Of a DNA stretch of 64,000 nucleotides, positions 57,809 through 64,000 are shown in pieces (the stretch's first letter is position 1; each line of letters begins with the position of its first letter). Both the position numbers and the translations under genes were made by a program. The DNA is from Xestospongia bergquistia (lineage: Eukaryota; Porifera; Demospongiae; Haplosclerida; Petrosiidae). Under the pieces are notes generated by a model. That model did no database searches. It was not told where the DNA came from and was given only the letters and a program-made list of their open reading frames with translations. Where the stretch lies: positions 10,955,849 through 11,019,848 of the forward strand of contig OZ014412.1 of NCBI GenBank assembly GCA_963965975.1, written 5' to 3'.

Positions 57809-60541
57809 CCATAGAAAGAAGTCTTCGGAAAGGAATCATATAATGAATTCATTTTAGGTATTGTATGAGTTGCAGGGTAGCATTCCTTAAATAATTTAGA
57901 GCTAAATGACATTTTATTTGATTATTCTTTATAATTATATGTATCAACTGAGCATGTGTCTGAATGTTTCTAGTTGTATAAACACTGTGGTTATGGCTGT
58001 TACCAGTTATACTTCCTAGAATGAATCCATAGAGAGTTGCTACTATACTATAAATATCAGTGTACACTGATATTTGCTTGTGACTATACTTTACCATATT
58101 ATATATAACTTTATTACTTCCACAAAGTTATTAGCAAAGCACTTTCTGTTTCCTTACATCAGCAAATGAAATGGTGGGCCTAAAACATGCCTTAATAGAT
58201 CAGTCTGACTGTAGTAAGTTAATAATTATGTTTATATATGTATTAATAAATATATCTAATTAATTGAACTTTATGAATGTTGTATAATTCCTGAAATTGT
58301 TATTTTGATTTAATATTTTAAGATTACCAGAGATGATTTTAAGAAAAATGTAAATTTTATTAAATTGTTACAACAATTACAACAATTACAGAAATTCACA
58401 TAGTGTCATCATTACAGTCTGAATAACAATCATATTCTGAATATTCTGAATAATCAGGTATTGATTTCAATGTCTGAAAAAGGGTTTCAACGTCTTATGT
58501 TTCAGAACTTAGTGGAACTTGATGGTGATACTGACAATGACTAACCCCAAAGTAAGAAATCACTATCAATAAAAATATAACTCAATGTCTCCAGTGTGCA
58601 TGGCTTAATTATAATTTTTGCAAATTTAATTTTGGAACCAATCATGTTTTGAAAATTTTCATATTTTGTTGAGCACAGGATCAGTCATTGTTGCTTGATT
58701 GAATTGTAGATGTAGTATTGTGAGTTCAGTGGTAACCATGACAGTTCAATGACGTTATGAGTACTAATTTATTCTATATTGAAAGATGAACGGTTGAACA
58801 AATGGATAACAGATGAATTGATGGGTGGACAAATGGATTGATAGTGTATGGAGGCATAAAAAGATGATGAATGGATTGACCTATAGATAATATGATACCT
58901 ACAGTATTCCAGAGTTAGCAAGGAATGATAACTTGTCAAGTATTTGTGGTTATCAGCAGGTATCCAATGTTCAATATCATCCACTATCAATTTTCCTCAA
59001 CTCATAAATCAGTATAGTCCACAGGAGAGCTTATAAATGAAGTGTAACTCCTTCAGATTCCTCCAGATGCTGAATTCATTAACAGCCAATCTGGTTAATC
59101 ATCTAGATTAAAACACTGACTAGCAGACTATATAGATACATCACAAGAGAAGCAACAAGATCTGTTGTCTCAAGAAAAGTTCTATATTTTAAGATATATT
59201 GAGAGTAGATGCAATGAAAGCTGAATGTTTAAAGTTTAGTTGATCATTAAATCACACAACACAAGAATAATTATTTTGTGGTAAATAGAGCATGTACAGT
59301 ATGTTATAATAGTTTTGTATGTAGTTGGCTATTCTCTTAATGCAAACATTAATTTACTTAAAATACTCAAAGTAATCTGGATCAATGTCAAGTAAACTCA
59401 TCAAAATTCAATTAAGTGAACAGTTAAGCAGGAGACTATTGATGTATTAATGACCGTATTCTTTAACACTGATAATACCATAATAAGAACCATTAAAGAC
59501 TGTGGGTAGTTTATTAATTGAAGTATTCTTATTAACTGAGGACACTATTGAAGACAATTATATAATTCCTGGAAATGCCACAGAAACCTAAAAAATAATG
59601 TAGATAGAAGCTAGAAACACAGGCAAATGGAACAATAATATTATAAGTTAAAGCTTACACTGTTTAATAATTTCCTTAGCAGTGCTGTCATAATGAGCTA
59701 TGCATGGTTACCAAGGTGACCATACTGTAAAATACACAAGCGTGTTTAATGCACTGCGCAGTTTATGTACATGTATTTGTGAAGTTATTAAACTTCATTT
59801 AATGAGACTGTATGTGTCCCACTACTATAAAAGACACATAGTACACAATGCTGAGTGTACAACAAGTAAATAAAATTTCTAAACGTATTCATCAAATATA
59901 GGGATTGTAGTAAAAAATTTCAAAGTAGGAATGGACATATTCTGCATAGTAGTCACAACATCAAGGGCATAATGCTTTGCTGCAACAGTTGGATGAGCCA
60001 AACAGTCCCATATTAGAAGTCTAAAGAAAAAACTGTTCAGGTAGATAAAAAGTGAGAATTTTGTTTAAGGAATGTATTAGTTGAATATATATCATTCACA
60101 TATATAAATTGGGTTCAGTTACTTCTGTTTGACTACTATGGGAGTTCATACTGCCATTCCTACTTTGAGAATGTTTGAGATGGTTTTACCACCATCCCTA
60201 CATTTAATGTATATTTTTAGAAATACATATACTTATAATAATACTGAATTTGTCCTACTTTATTGTAAAACTACTAGATTATTGTTAATGAGTGTAGTTT
60301 AATGCAATATACAATTATTTTGAAGCTGTTACATAAACAACATATCATTGGAATACATCAGCAGCTAATATATATAGTTTAATAGAATACTTCAGTTATT
60401 TTTATTTATTCTTATTGTTTCAACTCTGAGTATTTTCAAAGACAACCTCAAAATATTAATAAGATTAACAAGTCACTTCAGTTCTAATAAAAGGGTTCAA
60501 TAAAAAGTAAACACTACAGCTGTACTAATAAAACTATCTAA

Positions 60542-60547
60542 TTTATT
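60542..60547 (-). promoter_or_regulatory. Gene D candidate polyadenylation signal
   Basis: Minus-strand AATAAA about 37 nt past the stop. Confidence 0.5.
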
Positions 60548-60583
60548 TAAATCATAAAAAATGACAATTAGCAAACTTGTTTA

Positions 60584-63500
60584 TTAATCCTGAATGATAG
60601 ACACACTTTGTGACTGATATTGTTTCTCTTCTTCAACTTCTGTCATTTTCTTTTCATTTTGATCTTCAGTAAATGTTGTCTCAGCAGAAATGAAAACTTC
60701 TATTTTTGATTCTGTCTTCATAGTCTCTAGAGTTGTCTCAGTAACATTCTCTTCACGTTGCCTGATAGTTGAGCGTAAACTGCCTCTAATACCAGAGACA
60801 CGTTTTTTATTCTTAATGAAAAATGCAGTTGATGTGATATCATTCCAAGTATTCCTAATTTCTTTGGAACGAAGACAATGCATTATAAAAGTGAACAGAC
60901 CATGAAAAGCAGTGATAATCACAAACAATGCAGCAAAGAGATCTCGTACTGTCTTATTGGTATGAATATCTTGAGTAGCTAACAATCCAATACCCCATCC
61001 CAGACCAAGCAAGATACACAATGTTACAGTTATAATAAGTTGCTGGCGAACAAATGCTATGTTATTATTATCCCTTTTGTTGAAATTTGACTGGAAGTTT
61101 TGTCTTAGAAGAGAAACAATGATGATGATGAACATTACCCAATTAAACAAATATATAATCAGAAATGGAACTATCATACCAATATAGTATGGCTCATTAA
61201 AGGCACGACAACTATATGATAATAAAATGTAGACATTTTATACACAAACATAACAAATGTACTTACAAATGATCACTCAAGTAGTTTTTATAATTGGGAG
61301 CAAAACAGAACAAGACAATGAACAATGGAGTAACTAAAAGTAAGAAATAGTTATATAGTACATTATGTCAATGATATTAAATACTTACTCCATGATGATA
61401 TGGTAGCTTTTAAAACAAAATGATGAATTTTTCTTCCAAGAACAATAACTAAATTCATATATAAATTGATAGCCTCAGCAGCCATGATCATGAAAGTTGT
61501 TAAAAAGAAATACTGCAATACAACAGCTGTAACAACACAGAGTCCAGGAATAGTATGACTATGGACAGCAAAAATAAAGGCAATATAGAGACCCATTAAT
61601 GCAAAACACAAGTTTAGAAGAAGCTGTCCATGATCAGAAGTGCGTAGTTTCCTATCAGGACAACATAATAAAGTGAAGATAAATTAATAACATACTTGTT
61701 AGCAAAGTAAGAGATGATAGTAATAGTCAGACAAAAGATAGAGATAATGATACCAATGTAAGTCAAAGAATCTAATAACAATGTCAGTTCAGTTTGTTCT
61801 ATTGGTTCATTAATAACAGGAGATACATCCTATAAATCATAATAATAAATAACAATATTAATTCTATCATTACTTACCATTAATATAGCAAAGTTAGTAA
61901 GATGATTACATTCACATAGAATTATTGTTTTATTAGTAGTAGTGTTATGACATCCTTTATTAGACCAGTCTCCATATTCATCTAACAGCAGCAGTTATCT
62001 TAAAACAGTTACTAATTCAACTTACTGTCTAAAGATTGATTCCAGAATGAACATTGTGGAGATGACCCATTTAAATTCTATAAGGAAATTAGAATAACTA
62101 GTACCAAATACATACCTCAATACTTACTGGATTAATCAGGAAACTAAGACCTACTGGAGGATCCAGTTTATTTATTCTATCTGTTCCTAAAACAGTAGCT
62201 GATATGATGACACTACCAATCTCAAGAAAATTATTATTTCTTCTCAAGAATAGAGAGTCAGTAATGAAGACTGAATGAGTGATTCTAGTATTGTTAGTAA
62301 TATTTGGAACTGTACTCAGTAAATTGTGTGGTAAACTGATAGATGCAGTATGTTGCTGACTAGTTGTTCCAAATACTAAATCATTAGAGTTAAGTGTTTG
62401 ATTTCCATCTGAATATCCTCTATAATTTACACTGAATGTTTGACCAGATTGTGTAAATTCTACAATATCCACTTGTTGTACAGATACAGCAAATGATTGT
62501 TGTGTTATTATAACTGGTTCAGAAATATTAGTGATTGGTATACTCTCTACAACTGACTCAATAGCTTCTAACATTCTATGTGTAAAAAGACAATATTGAT
62601 ATCTGATAATATACAAAGCTAACTGACTTAGCTGATGTGTTAGCTTTTTCCTGGCTGGTCTGTAAAGTTTCTTGATTGACATTTAAAATATTGTCAATTA
62701 CTTCAAAAAATGTAGTAGACAACTACAAATAAAACAATAAATAGTTCGTCAAAACAATTGTAAAGAATGTCTTACTGTAAAATTATCTGATACATCTTGT
62801 GTAGCTGTTATAAGGACATTCATACTTGCTATCACTTCAGTAGAACCTAATCTACTGCTATTACTGGTCAGATTCTCCAATTGTTTCACTTTTTTTACAA
62901 CTGGTGCCTAAACAAAAGTAATAGTTTCAATCAATATTACAGTTGAACATGTATGACTAACATTTCTTAGGCGACATATTTCACGAGTTAGATCACTGAA
63001 ATTACAAACTGCTACATTTGGTTCAGTCCACATACCTCCATTGGTGAAGTCTCCTTCACAATATCTAGTAGCTTGAAGTATTCCTCCTCTTTCTGAATTT
63101 TTGTTACCACAAGGACAGCTCTTGATAACTTGTACTCCAATGTTAGTTTCAGGCCACAAGATAGTGATATTCAGATCTTGTCTACCAGAATGTGATGGTA
63201 TAATAGTATTGGTAGCAGGGCAACCATCTTGATGAAGTTATAGATACTCAATTTATTTTAATATTATTGACATACCGAATCTATCTACTTTATCTAATGA
63301 AATATTAACAGTGGTTTGTATATTTAGTGCAGCCAGTTGTTGTTGTACTCCAACTCTGAGTTGTTCAGTAGCTTCATTCTTTGTTACCAAAGTAACAACA
63401 ATAGGAATAGTATTAAGTTGTGCAGTGTAACTGTAATTTAAAGAGAGGAATACTATGTCATTGGCTTAAAGATACACACTTACTTAATGTTACTTGAATC

Positions 63501-64000
63501 AAGAAGTTGTAGGAATAAAAAGAAAGTATTTAAATTATTTGGTAAACTGTTACCAGAAAGTAAAGTGTTACTCTACGAAATGAATTACAATATATGGCTC
63601 TTTATATTAATGGACAGTACCTGATTAATAATACCCTGAATTACCTCCAATACAGTCCTATTGTTTGTCTGGTAATTATCTGATATGTGTATCTCAGCTT
63701 TATATTGAACAACATCTATATTGAATATTAAATCATTAATAAAACACTTATATTTTATCTTAATTAATACCTGAAATGTTCAATATAACACTTGAAGAGT
63801 TTACTGAGATAATCCTTCCTCTAATGATACTCTTAGCTTCACAGTGATAGAATCCTCTATCATTTAAGTTCAATTCAGTAAACATCAATACAGAAGGATT
63901 ATTGTTGTCATTAAAAATTAACACCTCATCTTTATACCACAAAATAGTAGGAATAGGATTACCAATAGCTCTACAAGTAAGAGTAACAGTGGAATAGAGA
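60584..64000 (-). CDS. Gene D: adhesion GPCR, 3' part only
   Basis: Exons in the window: >64000-63771 (membrane-side Ig, cut by the window edge), 63715-63621, 63572-63484, 63430-63276 (stalk), 63227-62962 (HRM), 62907-62776, 62722-62628, 62575-62128 (GAIN), 62077-62026 and 61981-61878 ([16 protein letters not shown]), 61829-61696, 61651-61389, 61333-61267, 61211-60584 (7TM and tail). Every exon has the length of its gene B counterpart, and the tail has the same short form ([10 protein letters not shown], one QREENVTE). HRM carries RYCEGDF and EICRLRN where the others have RYCGGDF and EICGLRN. TM5-6 loop differs ([11 protein letters not shown]). Upstream ectodomain lies beyond the window. Confidence 0.88.

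Larger units (their letters stand above)
54910..60583. repeat. Segmental duplication, copy 2
   Basis: Matches 14284-19864, ending at the stop of gene D as copy 1 ends at the stop of gene B. It has a 368-bp TIR element absent from copy 1, lacks the (TA)n/core insertion, and shows small indels. The region 58110-60583 has no gene I can support; dispersed 55-bp repeats lie at about 59890-59935 and 60150-60210. Confidence 0.8.

Noticed and set aside
1..64000. tRNA, rRNA or viral genes
   Set aside because: No cloverleaf-like or rRNA-like segments, and no viral replication or capsid proteins, were recognised by eye; a covariance-model scan was not possible.

Overview
The window is animal genomic DNA, AT-rich, with short introns (about 45-100 nt for most of each gene). 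The content (adhesion-type GPCRs with HRM, GAIN, GPS and 7TM modules, Ig, EGF, somatomedin B, VWA and IgGFc-binding ectodomains) is metazoan. The compact introns and the domain mix suggest an early-branching invertebrate, most likely a demosponge of the Amphimedon type; that species guess is inference.

The dominant feature is a head-to-tail tandem array of four paralogous adhesion GPCR genes, all on the minus strand: gene A (13035 to 516), gene B (31868 to 19865), gene C (47073 to 35936) and the 3' part of gene D (64000 to 60584, 5' end outside the window). I rebuilt the exons by hand from GT/AG sites, reading phase and paralogue comparison. The summed coding lengths of A (6912 nt), B (6507 nt) and C (7239 nt) are all multiples of three, giving predicted proteins of about 2303, 2168 and 2412 residues.

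Shared plan: signal peptide and a Cys-rich, stanniocalcin-like N-terminal region; a variable ectodomain; one EGF; one membrane-side Ig; a stalk; HRM; GAIN with GPS (NHLT cleavage site); 7TM; a charged cytoplasmic tail. The variable part differs in kind: A has one IgGFc-binding domain and three two-Ig cassettes; B has VWA plus three somatomedin B exons and two Ig cassettes; C has a duplicated IgGFc-binding/Ig block followed by a single Ig. All variable modules are phase 1-1 units, so they can be gained, lost or swapped without frame damage.

Region by region: 1-515 3' flank of A; 516-13035 gene A; 13036-19864 intergenic; 19865-31868 gene B; 31869-35935 intergenic; 35936-47073 gene C; 47074-53594 gene-poor DNA with old repeats; 53595-54899 a broken SAMD3-like gene (minus); 54910-60583 a second copy of the 14284-19864 intergenic block; 60584-64000 gene D. 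Small TIR elements, a 130-nt-arm palindrome, microsatellites and a dispersed roughly 55-bp repeat fill the introns and spacers. Taken together this looks like a rapidly diversifying family of surface recognition receptors coupled to G-protein signalling. A role in self/non-self, microbe or matrix recognition is inference.
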